64,000 nucleotides of DNA from Gordionus sp. m RMFG-2023 (taxonomy: Eukaryota; Nematomorpha; Gordioida; Chordodea; Parachordodidae), in NCBI RefSeq assembly GCF_954871325.1, contig NC_088777.1, positions 15,229,366-15,293,365 of the forward strand, read 5' to 3'. Below, one piece after another: positions 10,910-58,404 of the stretch. Position numbers and translations under genes: made by a program. Position 1 is the stretch's first letter; every line of letters starts with the position of its first letter. The notes under the pieces were generated by a model that saw nothing but the letters and a program-made list of their open reading frames with translations, did not search any database and was not told the origin of the DNA.

Positions 10910-13169
10910 AATATAAGTAATTATTGTACGGTATTTAAAAAAAATATAATTTAACAATTATAATTAATACAAATGAATCAAAATATAAATAATTCATATT
11001 GCAAATGCAATAGTTTTATTAAAAATAGGCAGAGAATCTAAATTGCAATTACACATGGAAAGGGCCTGCAAAGCATTTTTTGGCCTCAAAGATTATTCTA
11101 TTTTATCAAGATTTTTATACCAAAATACGACATCACAGTAACTTATCATGCATTCTTGATAAATCATCAGAATAAATTGAGATTTTCTTAATATCCTCTC
11201 GCGTTTCAAGTGTAATCAACAATTCAGACTCAACTGGCAGAAGAAAATAAAAGCTTTTTAAAATAAAATTGTGACTAATAAATCTTTCATTTAATTGAAA
11301 TAAAATGTACCAATAAGGGGAATAAAACATTTATTTTATAAAAATCCTCAATCGTAGGTATATCAATATTTAAGCGATTGGACTGTCTAAAAACTACTCT
11401 AGGTTTAAAAATTTCAATCCCAAACATATTAGCGATCTCCTTTACTTTCTCGTATATTTCATGAAATTTTCATCCACATTATCTATGATATTTGTTAATA
11501 TTTCAACATTATTCTTTGCCCTATTCATAACCTCCCTTAAATACAAATCAATTTTTTGTAGCATTTTGCTAAAATCATATGTATAATTTAATAAAAAATA
11601 TACACATGGAATTGATATTAAAAATGTGGCTTCGTAATAGCCTGCAAAAGATTTTCAGCATTGCGGAATCTTTTACTTTGCTTGATATGTAGGATTCGAG
11701 CGCTGCGAAAATAACTTCATATAATTCGATTCAAAGTCTCACTGATTGTTGAGTTGGGCAAAATCTTTTTAGTTTTTTTTTGATTATTTGAATCAATATC
11801 ATAAACGTTCGGTTAAAAGGCTGCCTCGGAAATGTTGTGAAAAGTCACAAACCGACGATATTGTTTCTATATTTAAAAATATATTAGAATTATAAAAATA
11901 TATCTATAATACATAATAAATTCCAATTAAATTAAACGTAAACTGTTCCGGATGTCTCGAATTTCGCATGCCTCATATATCATCAAATTTAGGCAATATG
12001 AACTACAGTGAACATATAGAGCTGTGCTATAAAGCTCTCTAATTCTTGACTGTACCCCTTTAACATGACCAATCATGGAACTCTATCATATCCTTCATTA
12101 GATTTAAATTTAAATCTAGGTCTTAAATGGATGCTAAAATTTTTGGCTAACGTCTTTGATTTAGTGTCATGTGAGTCAATAAATTGAACAAAGTGTTCCT
12201 TCATTTTGAAATCACCTGATTCCATATCAATAAACCTTACTGCTATGGATAATTGCTCTATGTTACCAACATAGAAGTCTCATCTGCCAAAATACTAAAA
12301 AATGGTGATGCTTTCACTTTTGAAGAAATTTCTTTCAATATGAACCTATTTGAATATGGTTATTATTTTATTTTGAATACTTAGACTAAGGTATGGTAGG
12401 TGGCATTTTTAGTAGAGCTTTCAAAAAGCTTTATATAGTTATCATTATTATTACATAAAAGTTTCAACAATTCCTTGAATTCCCTACATTATGAGAAATT
12501 TATTTATGAATTAAAACCGTTTTTTAAATAAAATTATTCGCAATAAGAAAAAAATTTCAAAAAAGATTTTCTTAAAAATTTTGAAAAAAAAATTTCAAAA
12601 AATTTTTTTTTCCGGAGGAAACCCCTCCTTTGTCTACGCCACTGACCATACAAAAGTATTATATAATAAGATATAAGATCTTTTTATAAAAAATTTTTTA
12701 ATATATATAATTATAATATAAATAAAATTATACAAAAATAAATATTATATAAAAGATAACAACTTTTTGTAACAATTTTTTACTTATTTTTAGTAAAAAT
12801 TGATTTTCAAAATTTTGATCAGACAAACAAGAGAGCTTAGTGCCCAATACAGCTTTCGCCAAGCTAAACACACGTTCAATAAGCGCAGAGTGGGAGAGTT
12901 GTATTATATTTAATAAATTAAAATTTTAATTCGGGGAATTTATAAAAAATTTTTTTTAAGAATTATCTTTATTTTGAAGAAAGCTTAACAATAGATCATC
13001 TTCACAAGGATCTTTATTCATTTCCTCATCAAAAAAATATTTATCTTTATCAGATAATATTCTGGTATGTGTGTTGAATAAAGGAATTAAGTCTGCTCTT
13101 TCTTTATCAAGATCTTTTCTCAAAGAAGATAAGTTATAGCATTCTTCCTTTGTTGACCTCAAATTTTAT

Positions 13170-15626
13170 CCAGAGCTGATCCAATTGCGAATTATTGTGG
13201 ATAGTATATATTCATATTTATTTTGAAATTATTGAAAATAATAGACAATCAAAATATAAATTGTAAGCAATATTTGAACTGTATACATTTTATCTATGCC
13301 TTCCATGATTGAATTAATAAGCGGCTTACAAAACTTGAAATTATTTAAAGCAATTTTTTTAAGTTTTAATATTATAATAGTTATCGGGGGAGTGAGATAT
13401 TTCAAATGTTCTAAAGCCATAGCAACACAGGCTCCATAACATATAAAATCATATATAATAGCATATTTTTTAATTAACACGAAAATCTCCGCAATTCGGA
13501 TTTATCACAAGATTCGTCAAATTGGTTATTCTTCTTAATAAGACTATTATTTTTATGGAATTATAAAGAGTTTCTTCTTGTTATAACCGGTTTAATCATA
13601 TATCCCATTTTTTCCTTAAAAATGGATTCACAGTTTCGAGACTGTCCATGTTTCCACAATTGAGAAAATATTTGAGTTGGGACACAATTTTACAATGTGT
13701 ACTTTGTTTAATTCAAAATTAAAATCAAATGAAAATATCTAAATTTATTTAATCAATTGTTAAATGGTAGAGTTCATTCGAATCCAATTCAGAGTCAGTA
13801 GCAAAAAAAAGACTCGAAATGGATGCTTCAAAATCTGGGAAATGTTGGCTTCACTAATTTGCCATTTTTCACATGCCGTTATAGCCCCTGGTTGTAATCC
13901 GACACTACTTTGTTAAACCCTAATTGCTTCTAATTTTTCGTTCCATCTTATATTTTAATGCTTATTATAAATTTTATTATTTGCCAAGGGGAGGAAAAAG
14001 AATATATAAAATAAAATTCTTTAAGTGCCAGCTTTATAATATTTTTATTATTAGGTGAGGAAAAAGAGTAAGTAGCAAATATATAAAATAAAATTCTCTA
14101 ATTTACTTAAGCTTAAAAAAAATCATGAAAAACTTACAAAATGTGTTTTGTTATACATTATATATTGGATCGTCATTTATTTTATGTATTGTGCAAAAAA
14201 TATAAACATACACTGTCTTATTTTCTGTTATAAATATAATATCTAATCCTGTATCAAATAAGATATATATATTAAAAAATATAAACTACAACATGAAGGA
14301 TTCACCAAAATTTGAAAAGATAAATGGGCTTTACCATTTCTTTCAATAGAGTAAAATTTTTTTAGATCACCATAAAACCGCGATTTAACTTTCCTTAAGG
14401 AAACCGATTATTCAAAAAATTAAATATGGGAATTATGGAATAGGTTAACTAAGGCCAATTCCTTAATTAAAAATAAAATTTATAGAGCAAACTAAACTTC
14501 AAAAAATAATTAGATTGACGTTTTTAAACACTTCCATAAAATAAATGAAATCTATTCGATTTTAACAAAAATTTTTTCATATTTCAATGTCATAAATCTT
14601 TTAAATGCTTCCTATTTAAATTTGTAAAATAATTTTGTAAAAAAACCATTATAAACTTTACTTTTATACTATGCATAAAAAACTCTAATTACAAAATAGT
14701 TATAATTTAAATTAAGCCAGACAAGTTTTCGATTAAATTTAACCTACGCACTGTCTAAATATAAAATGATACTATAATAAAAGGTCAATGTGACGAAGAT
14801 GACAGAAAAATAATTACTATTATAAGGTAAAAAGGTCTTATTTAAAACACAAATTTCATAATTTATAATATAGTCTTATAAAATATATGATTATTTATTA
14901 TTTATTGTATATATAAGCATTACAATACATAAATAACATGCATAGAATAATAAAACTAGTTATGCGATGATTATAATTTATACATTTTAATTATTAATTT
15001 GGCATGATAAATATTCAGGAAAGTATAAAAAAAAGTATAAATAAATATATTATCACATTCTTTTTTTTTAAAAACTATATTGATAAATATAAAAATTAAT
15101 TTTAACAAATATATGACGTATTGGAAGGAAGCCATGTGGATTCTGAATCTCAATTTTATATTTTACGCTGAGGGCAATTTTTAAATTTGAAAGTTGATTT
15201 GACTGGATTTATTCAGTCATGTATAATGTATCCACTTAATTGATATTAGTTTCCTTAAAAAAATTTTTCATAAAAATACTAGATAATAATAATATGTAGA
15301 TTTTTTAAATTGGTTTATATATCAGTATGCGATTGTTTTGGGAATATGATATCATTAGGTTAAACTTTATGCAAGTGTGAAAACTGGAAAAGATATTCGA
15401 CAAATATAATAATAATATATCTATTATTAAAATTTAATATGTATTAAATCTAAATAAATTCGAAGATGGGATGTAATATATTTTGCAACAGTTAATAGGA
15501 GCTATTCAATAATACCCCTTATTTCAGAAAATACAAATAGAAAGTTAGTAAAATGAAAAAAAAGTGTCAATTAGAATAAATTTATATAATGTATTGTATT
15601 TTTTTTAAAGTATGTGGAATAAAAAA
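13170..15626. other. No gene recognised; 3' flank of the protease gene
   Basis: Very AT-rich sequence with no exon, RNA gene or transposon end that I could support. Open frames at 13229-13480 and 14971-15153 look like random AT-rich translation. The last part, from about 15490, is the 3' flank of the cathepsin D-like gene and is duplicated at 90-280. Confidence 0.4.
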
Positions 15627-28783
<13,157 letters not shown>

Positions 28784-29027
28784 TTCATAAATTAGGATAG
28801 ATGTACAAATAAAGCTAATTTTAAAAGGTTAACCTGATAAATTTCGAAAACCTTAACAGATTGTTTGATCAATCAACCTTAAAAAATTTGCAAATCAAGC
28901 TATGTATTTTGATTTTTATTTTAATATTTTTAAAATTATTTTGTTTAAATTATTTATGATTTGTTTAATTAGCATAATTTATAAAATCATCAAGTTAAAA
29001 TTTCCAAATTGAAGAATATTAATATAA

Positions 29028-29137
29028 AATATCCGATATACCATAGTTATAGACCCCTCAGAATATTATCTTTCTAGTAAATATCCAATATACCATAGTT
29101 ATAGACCCCTTCAGAATATTGCCTTTAGTAAATATCA
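29028..29137. repeat. Tandem duplication, about 60-bp unit
   Basis: Two nearly identical consecutive units share ATACCATAGTTATAGACCCC, followed by TCAGAATATT and TAGTAAATATC. Intergenic, upstream of the protease gene. Confidence 0.75.
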
Positions 29138-29847
29138 TAAGCAAATAACAATTTTCCTACCCCCCCCCCCTTCCCCCCACACACTCTCTATCTCCAAAAT
29201 ATGTATATAATAGATCACTGTACGCGTTAATTGGAAATAAAATAAGGTAAAGTTGATAATTTTTTTAAAATAATGACTACAATTAGATGTATAATGATCT
29301 TTGAATCTTAGAAAATTAATTCTAAATAGAAATTTAAAATACAGGCACACGGAAAGGGTAGGGATTGGTTACGATCGATGGCCTGAGCGTTTTTAGTTAA
29401 AATAAAGGGAAACTGTTTCTTCGGATCTATGGGAATTCATAGGACATGAATCCAAAATATGAACCTAAGTTATAGAAGGCAACTGAAGGTAGAAGATAAA
29501 TCTAAGGTTATTTTTTTTAAAAGTTAATCAATAAAGTTACTTTTTAATTTTTATTATCAAAACATTCTATATTTTTTTTTATTACAATTCGTAGAACAAT
29601 ATATACAGTTATTTTAATTGTCGATTTACATATGTTCAAATAAGTTAACCTTTAAAAATATATCGTTTTTTTACTATATTTTTAAACAAATTATTTTAAG
29701 GTAATACATTTTTTACAAAAATAAATTATTCAAGAAAAGAAGCAAAATAATTTCTGTAAAAAATAACCTTAAAAATAAAAAAAACTATTTAATTCTATTT
29801 AAAATAATCAAATAAACAAATACACCGATATTAAAAGAACGGCTTAG

Positions 29848-29938
29848 GTCTCACTACTGGGGATGTGGGTTTTGATCTTAGATTATAATTGAAGACGCCT
29901 TTAGTCATACCACTTGGTTGTAGTGAGTCTTAATTAAT
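29848..29938 (-). repeat. tRNA-like sequence, probable SINE head
   Basis: On the minus strand an A-box-like ACCAAGTGGTAT is followed about 40 bp later by a B-box-like AGATCAAAACCC. The sequence does not fold into a convincing tRNA, so a tRNA-derived SINE or tRNA pseudogene is more likely than a working gene. Confidence 0.35.
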
Positions 29939-30599
29939 ATAGTTAATTCCAAAGTAAGTAATTAATAATCAAATCCTTATAGCATAAAAATTTAGTTAAA
30001 AGTAAAGAAATATAATTAATTCCTAAATTGTAATCAATTTTCAGTATTCATTATGAAAATAAAAATAAAGAAACAATTTCTATAAAAATTCAATGATCGA
30101 GTTTTATTTTCGCTTGTTATTTATGATAACTTAATATTTGCAACGTAAACTACATGGGGACACCAGAATATATGCATAATATAAAACAAAAATAATAATA
30201 GTTTTATCGCTAGTGACTATTAAGCAAAATCAATACATAGGCGATGATAAAATTTAACAAAATCATCCTTTATTCGTGCTTTGTTAATTCTATTTGCAGA
30301 TTAAACGTAAGCTAAACAGAGACACCTTTGTATGTAATATAAAAAAAAATAACATCATGGGGATATTATATCAAAATTAAAACTAAGAAACGGAAAAACA
30401 TGAATTAAATGGAAAAAAAATATAAAATAAATAAGATAAAAAGGTAAAGAATATTATACTAAGCAAAATAGCAAGGGAGAAAATCTAAAATTAGAAAAAC
30501 TTCTTTCCTTTCTATATTAATGATAATAGCGCAACTTTCGCACCCTTAAATATTAATAAATATCTTGAATCACAACCCCCATTTCCCGTGGTAGAAGCA

Positions 30600-30880
30600 G
30601 GCGCGTAACTAGGGGGGGGGGGGGGTTTGCCTGTTCTCGTGAAATCTTAAACTAGGAAATATTTAAGATTTCAAATCTTACATCCTTCTTTTCTCCAAAA
30701 AAAATTTGAAAGAAAAATTGGTAAATGTTAATAATTTTTATAATATCTCCAAGATCTTCAGAAAAAAGCATTTTTATAAAAATATAATATGGCCAAAGGC
30801 CTACAATAAAATTTATGAGGAAAAACCCGCCTAATAGTGCCTCCCCCCTACAGGAAAATGATAGATACACCTAATTGGAA
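30600..30880. mobile_element. Short DNA transposon (MITE), probable
   Basis: It begins with an AGGCGCGTAACTAGG end followed by a G14 run (30612-30625). It ends near 30880 with GATACACCTA, matching the end of the element at 3831-4117. No clear target-site duplication. Its open frame at 30652-30870 looks fortuitous. Confidence 0.4.
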
Positions 30881-30891
30881 TGTCTTAAGAT

Positions 30892-32740
30892 CAGGGTTGC
30901 TAGGTTAAAATTTTCAAATTGCGGGAGAAATTTAGTATTATGCGGGAGAAATATGAAAATTGTGGTAGAAATATAAAAATTGCTAAAAAGTTCCGACCTT
31001 CGGCCGGGATTTTGAATGACTTAATTATCCGTCTATTATTTTTTATAATTAGTTTATATAAATACAAAGTCGGTAACTATTTTTCAAAATAAAATAACAT
31101 CTTGATTTATTAAAATATATTAATTTATAAAAAAAAACCAGATCTTTTTTAAATATAAAAGAATGTAAACAAGATAAAATTTTATAAAAAAAAACGATTT
31201 TAATTTTACAATTAAAAATATATTTTATGCGAATGTCCCGCAAAACGACCGCAATTGGAAATCTATCGTGTGTGTATAACATTGTAGGAATAGGCGCTTA
31301 ATTATCACGTATCACGTTTAAATACATAATAAGGTACTCCAAAAATAGGAAATAATACAGATGCAACTACAGTTGCGGCAATTGTAATCACTTATCTTGT
31401 TGTACAACATTCACAGAGATATTTATCATCACAATGTTGGTTGAATCTTTTTCCCATAATATTTAACGACTCTAATATTAATGAAAACTATACTTGTAGA
31501 ACAAAAATGAGCAAGGCTATCAATGTTTTAGGACCTAAATCCAGGAGGTCAATTCTTGACGATATAAAAGATGGGCATATATATGCAATTCTAACAGATG
31601 CATCTAATAAGGGAAATATTAAAATTATTAAAATATTTCCCTTGATCCTCCGCTATTTCAACAAATAAAGGTCGTTTTAAAAAATTTTAAAATTCTATCT
31701 ATGGCAGGTCTTAATGATAACCACCTGATAGGTACATATAGCAACAACTCATACCATTCCAAGTCAGACCACTTCACCAACTCTTTTAATTCATTAACAC
31801 TTTTAGTTGATGAACTAAATTCGTTAAAACATTACATCACAATTATTTCGACATCCACAGATAGTACATTCATTGCCTTCTTGCAAGAATTATGTAATAT
31901 ATGGCATATACAGACAATTGGTATTAATTCATTATTGTGCTGCCTCAATTCGGTAACTTTAGTTTTGGCCAAAATTTACAGAGGCATTATCAGCGCAGAA
32001 AGCTGACATGCAAATCATTGATAACCCTGAATCAGCTATTTACCATTATGTGGCTAGCTACATCGTTGGATTTTTCACTATCCGAGGAAAAATTTTTAAC
32101 AGTTTTATTGAAATGTTCTTATTATTGTTGAAATAGAGAAGGATCGAGGGAAATATTCCTTATTAGATGCTTCTGTTAGAATTGTATATGGATGCCCATC
32201 TTTCAAATCGTCTAGAATTGACCTCTAGGATTCAGGTACTAAAACACTTGTGATAGCCTTGCTCATTTTTGTTCTGCCACAAGTAAGGTTTGCACTTATA
32301 TTGGAGGCGTTAAATATCATGAGAAAAGATTCGACCCACATTGTGATGATTAGCTCTGTAAATGTTGAACTACATGATAGATGTATACGATTTCCGCAAA
32401 TGTAGTTGCGTCTGTATTATTTATTATTTTTGAGAATATTTTTGTATTGCAATCGATGTTGATATACTACCCTGTACTGACTTATATGAATGAAATGATG
32501 TTGATTTATTATTGGATAAAAATAAAGCAGGATAGAAAGAAATTTACAAACTAGACATGTTTTTCGAATAAATATTTAAAATTAATTTTAAAAATAATCA
32601 ATTAATGTCTCTTATTTATATATTAAAAACGTTAAAATACTTTAAAAAAATTACGGTAGTTTTGCGGGAGAGAGATGTCTGCGTGTAAACTAAAAAATTG
32701 CGGGAGTCTCCTGCTGATGGGGGTAGACATGGAAACCCTG
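30892..32740. mobile_element. hAT element with inverted transposase fragments
   Basis: The ends CAGGGTTGCTAGG and, inverted, CAGGGTTTCCATGTC are flanked by exact 8-bp duplications, CTTAAGAT (30884-30891 and 32741-32748). TGCGGGAGA repeats lie near both ends. The interior is an imperfect palindrome: about 31360-31630 recurs inverted at about 32140-32440. The plus-strand arm encodes a hAT transposase fragment (NLFPIIFNDSNINENY, RTKMSKAINVLGPKS, IYAILTDASNKGN at 31441-31668). It lies between the two genes, just downstream of the KAT8 gene. Confidence 0.85.
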
Positions 32741-32865
32741 CTTAAGATAAACTAATTTTATTCTTTCCTATTCGTTCTTATTTTTTATTATAAGATAATA
32801 ATTATAATTTGTTTTCTATAATAAACATGTTAATATATTATTGAGTGAATATTAAACATATTAGA

Positions 32866-32871
32866 TTTATT
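32866..32871 (-). promoter_or_regulatory. Candidate poly(A) signal of the KAT8 gene
   Basis: AATAAA on the minus strand about 70 nt downstream of the stop codon at 32942. Given the AT-rich background a chance match is possible. Confidence 0.4.
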
Positions 32872-32941
32872 AACATAAATCATAATAACAATATTATAAA
32901 ATTTACATTATTTGTATTATCAATATGAATATCCTATTGTT

Positions 32942-54617
<21,676 letters not shown>

Positions 54618-55970
54618 GAATTTTAAAAATGATTCACATATGATCAGGAGAATATTTGAATATATCACAAAAATGTTAACGTACAAATGTCACTTATCAC
54701 GATGTAGCAAATAATTATTTTATTATATAATTCAGTATATATAGAACGTAACTATAATATTATTCTTTTAGAATATTCATTAAAAATATTTATTTACATT
54801 CTTTAGTGATACTTTAATTGCATCTTGAAAGTGTACTAATATTTCATAACATAATTTATGTTTTGCTATCAAAATTTAAGTTCTGTATAATGATAAATAC
54901 GCTCTCTCAAAAATTACGTGCTCCTAGTTCTTTATTAAAAGAGCGTTTAATAATATTAATATAGAATCGTCTTTAGTTTATGAAATGATTTATAAATTAT
55001 TTTTTAATTTAAAAACTGGTTACATAGTAAAATTTTAAAAAATTACTTTTCTAACATGACCAAAATATGTTCTCTTACGCACTTTCAGTAAATATGCGTA
55101 TAAAAATAAACGTAGAATTATATTTAGCGTAAAGGATTTAGAAAATGTTAATAATAATTATTTAAATTTTTATAACCAATGGGCTTCATTATTAATATAA
55201 TCTAAATCACTATAAAAAAATTATTATTTTGAAAATCAAAGTTGGTAAATTTTAAATAATAGTAATAATTAATAATTTTAAAAATTTAGTTTATTAACAT
55301 ATCTTTAACTTCAAAATATAGTTTAATATTTTACATATATTCGAAAAATCAATATAAAAAAATTGTAATCACTAAATTTCATTCTTAGATTCTATATAAC
55401 ATTCTATAATAATCGGATATACTTTTGTAAAAATAAAAACATTAAAAAATACTCCATTAATTAAATTCTTACATTGCTTAGTTAAGAACAAAGTTTAAGA
55501 ATTAATTCTAAGACCGGAAGAAAGAGAAAGAACCTGTTTTACATTGTACTATCTATTTTTGAATTTGCTGGAGATATTTTAGCATATAATGATTGCTGAT
55601 ATTTTATTAGTGTAGCTTTGTTAAAACATAATTTATTTATATTAAAATGCTAAACTATGTTTTTTAGAATTTAAAGAATAATAGTAATTAGTAATGTTTC
55701 ACAAAGTAACTCATAAAAAAACTATAATTTATATATCCGGATGTCTAGAATAAAAGTAGTGTTTTAAAATCTTTATAAATATAACGTTTTTATTAAATGG
55801 TTAATAATATTACCAAGCATATTGCAATTTTCTCCTAATTTGCCAAAACCTATTTTTTAAATATACTAGGGCTGCGTCATGGCCCGGTCTTTGGCCGGGT
55901 GGAATATAGCCTGGGAATCATAAATGGAGCGGAATCAGAAATTCCCGTGAATCATAATTAGCGGTAAGTA
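54618..55970. other. Upstream of KAT8; no gene recognised
   Basis: AT-rich sequence 5' of the chosen KAT8 start. No core promoter motif can be told from the background. Near 55866 TAGGGCTGCG followed by GGCCCGG and GGCCGGG may be a lone hAT-type terminus. Confidence 0.35.
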
Positions 55971-56275
55971 GAGCTATAAACGTTACTACAAAAAAGAAAC
56001 GCTTTACCGTTACTCGTTACATCTGAAAAAAGGAACGCGTTACCGTTACTAGTTACCTTTTCAAAAAAAAACCATACAAAAGAATATATAAGATCGTTTT
56101 ATAAAAAAAAATATTAATATATTTAATTATAATATAAATAATACAAAAATAATACATTATAAGATAACATTTTTATGTAACAATTTTTTATTTATTTTTA
56201 GAAACAATTAATTTCAAAATTTTGATCAGACAAACAAGAGAGCTTAGTGCTCAACACAGCTGGTTAAATAATGGG
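55971..56275 (-). mobile_element. hAT fragment, same family as 9193-13165
   Basis: A TAGAGCTATAAACG end is followed by CGTTACTCGTTAC and GGAACGCGTTACC repeats. The sequence then parallels 12645-12870, including ATTTTGATCAGACAAAC and the dimerisation-domain remnant. It preserves the site ACCATACA, uninterrupted here, where the copy at 9193 received its insertion. It is cut off near 56275 by a piece of another hAT. Confidence 0.65.
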
Positions 56276-56370
56276 ATGTTATATATAGTATTTTATTTTA
56301 ATAATATATAAAATTTATAATGAAATTCTCTGTAAAATTTTGTTATTGGATAAATCCTGGCTACGCCACT
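56276..56370. mobile_element. Fragment of the hAT family seen at 9371-12644
   Basis: It matches, inverted, the left terminus and about 9675-9745 of the element at 9371-12644. It ends with GGATAAATCCTGGCTACGCC then ACTA. Internally deleted. Confidence 0.6.
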
Positions 56371-56390
56371 ATTTCATATATATATATATC

Positions 56391-58186
56391 AGGAGACCTG
56401 CAGGCCCGGCCCGGCCCGCGCCGGGCCGTATTTAAAATATTTTAAATATACCCGGGCCGGGCCTAAAAAATTTTTTTTAAGATATATCCGGGCCGGGCCT
56501 TAATATTTTTTATAAAAATTTTTACATTATGAGTTAATGGTTATAAGATTATATTATATTATAGTTATGATTAGTATAATATTGGGTGATGGTTAACACT
56601 ACCTAACACCCACAGATCAATCTAATTATTAATTTCCTGCAAATTTATTCAAAGTATTAATATATTTTTTTATAATTCATATCTAAATTTTTACAACATA
56701 TTTTACCAAAACATTTAAATAAAGGAATATCTTAAATTAGCCCCAATATTCAAGTATTATTAATATATTTTTTTTATAATTCATATCTAAATTTTTAGAA
56801 TATATTTTACCAAAACAATCAAATAAAGGAATATCACTTCTTGAAGTTTGTAATACCTTTCAAAGCGAAAAAGGAGAAATAAAATTGATTTTACTTAATA
56901 TAAAGCATTTTTTAATTGAAAAATTTGTTTTACACAAGTATCATTTTATTTCTCTTTTTCTCTGTCCCAATTTCAATCAATTACGTATGTAGTCAGGGAC
57001 AGATCGCAAGATGACGGAAAACTATATAAAAGATTATATTAAATTACAAGAGGCTCAGGAAGTAAATGAAATACCATCGACCAGTCAAATTACGACTGTT
57101 GTTAAACAAACTGAATCGTTTTATGACAAATGGGGCTATGGTAATTCTGGTAATATGTCAATACCCGATGATGAATATTATAATTACATAAATAAAAAAA
57201 TAGATGAAACATTTAAGGTGGATAATTTGTTAGAGTGGGGGGCGGCTCATCAAAGCTAATTTCCAATTTTAGCAAAATTGGCAATTCCTGCTTCAAGTGC
57301 AAGCTGTGAGCGGAATTTTTCCACTACTGGGAGAATTCTTGAAGAAAGAAGAAGTAATCTTCAACCTGAAAAGGTAGATATGCTTCTCTTTCTTCATGAT
57401 AATTTGTGAATTTTTAATATCTTTCTTGAGTATAGTTATTCGTCAATCATACTGGTTTTTTACTTTGCAAACTGTCAAATATTTATTGCATTTATTATAT
57501 TTACCTTGAGTCATGAAAGTTTTTAATCCAACATTTTTCATTTTTTTTTTTACAATATTATATAATACAATTATCTTCTTTTGTTAAAAATTTATATTAT
57601 AAAATAAATTATATTAATATTGTGCAATTAGATTATATTTTCAAAATACTATTTATTATACACCCATTTTTTTAAATAGCGATTTATTTTTATTTTATAA
57701 ATTAAATAGTAAATTAAATACAATATATTATATTCTCAAAATATTTTCCATTTTTTAAATTAAATATTAGTTTTATTTTTTTTAAATGCAATATAAAATA
57801 TAGTATATGCTCAAAATATTATTACCATTTTTATGAATATTAGTTTTATTTTTATAAATGCAATATAATGCTCAAAATATCCATTTTTATAAATAAAAGT
57901 TTTATAATTTTTATAAATTCAATATAATATTCTCAAAATATTAGCTTTTTACATGTATTTTTTAAATAATAAGCGATAATACTCGCTGAAAAATATGGTA
58001 AAATAGGTGAATTTTTGTATATACCAGGTCGAATATAATTTTAAAAAATTCCAAGCCGGGCCTGAAATTTTTTTTTAAAAATATCTGGGCCGAGCCGGGC
58101 CTTAAATTTTTAAATCCGGGCCGGGCCTAAAAAATTTAAAACCGGGCCTGGCCGGGCCGTGCAAATGGTACCTCTGCAGGTCTCTG
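56391..58186 (+). mobile_element. hAT element with GGCCCGGCC subterminal arrays
   Basis: The ends CAGGAGACCTGCAG and, inverted, CAGAGACCTGCAG differ by one inserted base. The octamer ATATATAT flanks both sides, which is weak evidence because the flank is simple-sequence. Arrays of CCCGGCCC/CCGGGCC lie at 56400-56510 and 58030-58170. The 1796-bp interior carries the end of a hAT transposase gene. Confidence 0.8.
57011..57409 (+). pseudogene. hAT transposase 3' part with one in-frame stop
   Basis: The frame reads from MTENYIKDYI through DNLLEWGAAHQS, meets a stop at 57257-57259, and continues in the same frame with FPILAKLAIPASSASCERNF, STTGRILEERRSNLQPEKVD and MLLFLHDNL before a normal stop. 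This is the C-terminal dimerisation region of an Ac/hobo-like hAT transposase. The upstream catalytic part is absent, so the element is non-autonomous. Confidence 0.85.
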
Positions 58187-58404
58187 ATATATATATTATT
58201 TAAACAAAGTTTTTAAAATCACTATTTTTTATTCTTTAAATTTATTAACAATTATAGTCAAACCAATAGCAATACTAAAACAAGAAATAGAAGATATAAA
58301 AAACTTAATATAATACTTTGAACCAATACCAATATTTTGTTAATCTTGGGTTTTTAATGTTAGTTCCCAACCTATTACTGTTGTATAATTTAATTGCTTA
58401 TATT

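Larger units (their letters stand above)
9371..12644 (-). mobile_element. hAT element (DUF4371/zf-MYM type), degenerate
   Basis: Ends CAGAGCGTAGCCAGG and, inverted, CAGTGGCGTAGAC are flanked by an 8-bp target-site duplication, ACTATACA (9363-9370) and ACCATACA (12645-12652), 7 of 8 matching. The 3274 bp include a nested hAT at 9869-10909. On the minus strand broken transposase pieces remain: SPFFSILADETSM and, in a shifted frame, IEQLSIAVRFID (about 12190-12320); and LNERFISHNFILKSFYFLLP (about 11220-11300). These fit the DUF4371-containing hAT transposases. Many frameshifts and stops; inactive. A 12-bp G run follows the left end (9396-9407). Confidence 0.8.
9193..13165 (-). mobile_element. 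Older hAT element, split by a nested insertion
   Basis: A hAT end, TAGTGCCGTAAACG, starts near 9193 and is followed by CGTTAC/GGAACGCG repeats. The same family appears at 55971-56275. The body stops at 9370 where another hAT (9371-12644) has inserted, and resumes at 12645 with sequence matching 56085-56260. Beyond the insertion, at about 12780-12930 on the minus strand, is a hAT dimerisation-domain remnant (reading LIERVFSLAKAVLGTK, then LSCLSDQNFE). An open frame at 12956-13162 follows and may be the preceding transposase segment. The right terminus was not identified, so the end is approximate. Confidence 0.55.
28784..30598. other. Intergenic, no gene recognised
   Basis: This is the upstream region of the protease gene. 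It holds a 60-bp tandem duplication (29028-29137), a pyrimidine-rich tract (C runs at 29159-29180) and a tRNA-like stretch near 29850-29935. No promoter motif could be supported. Confidence 0.4.
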
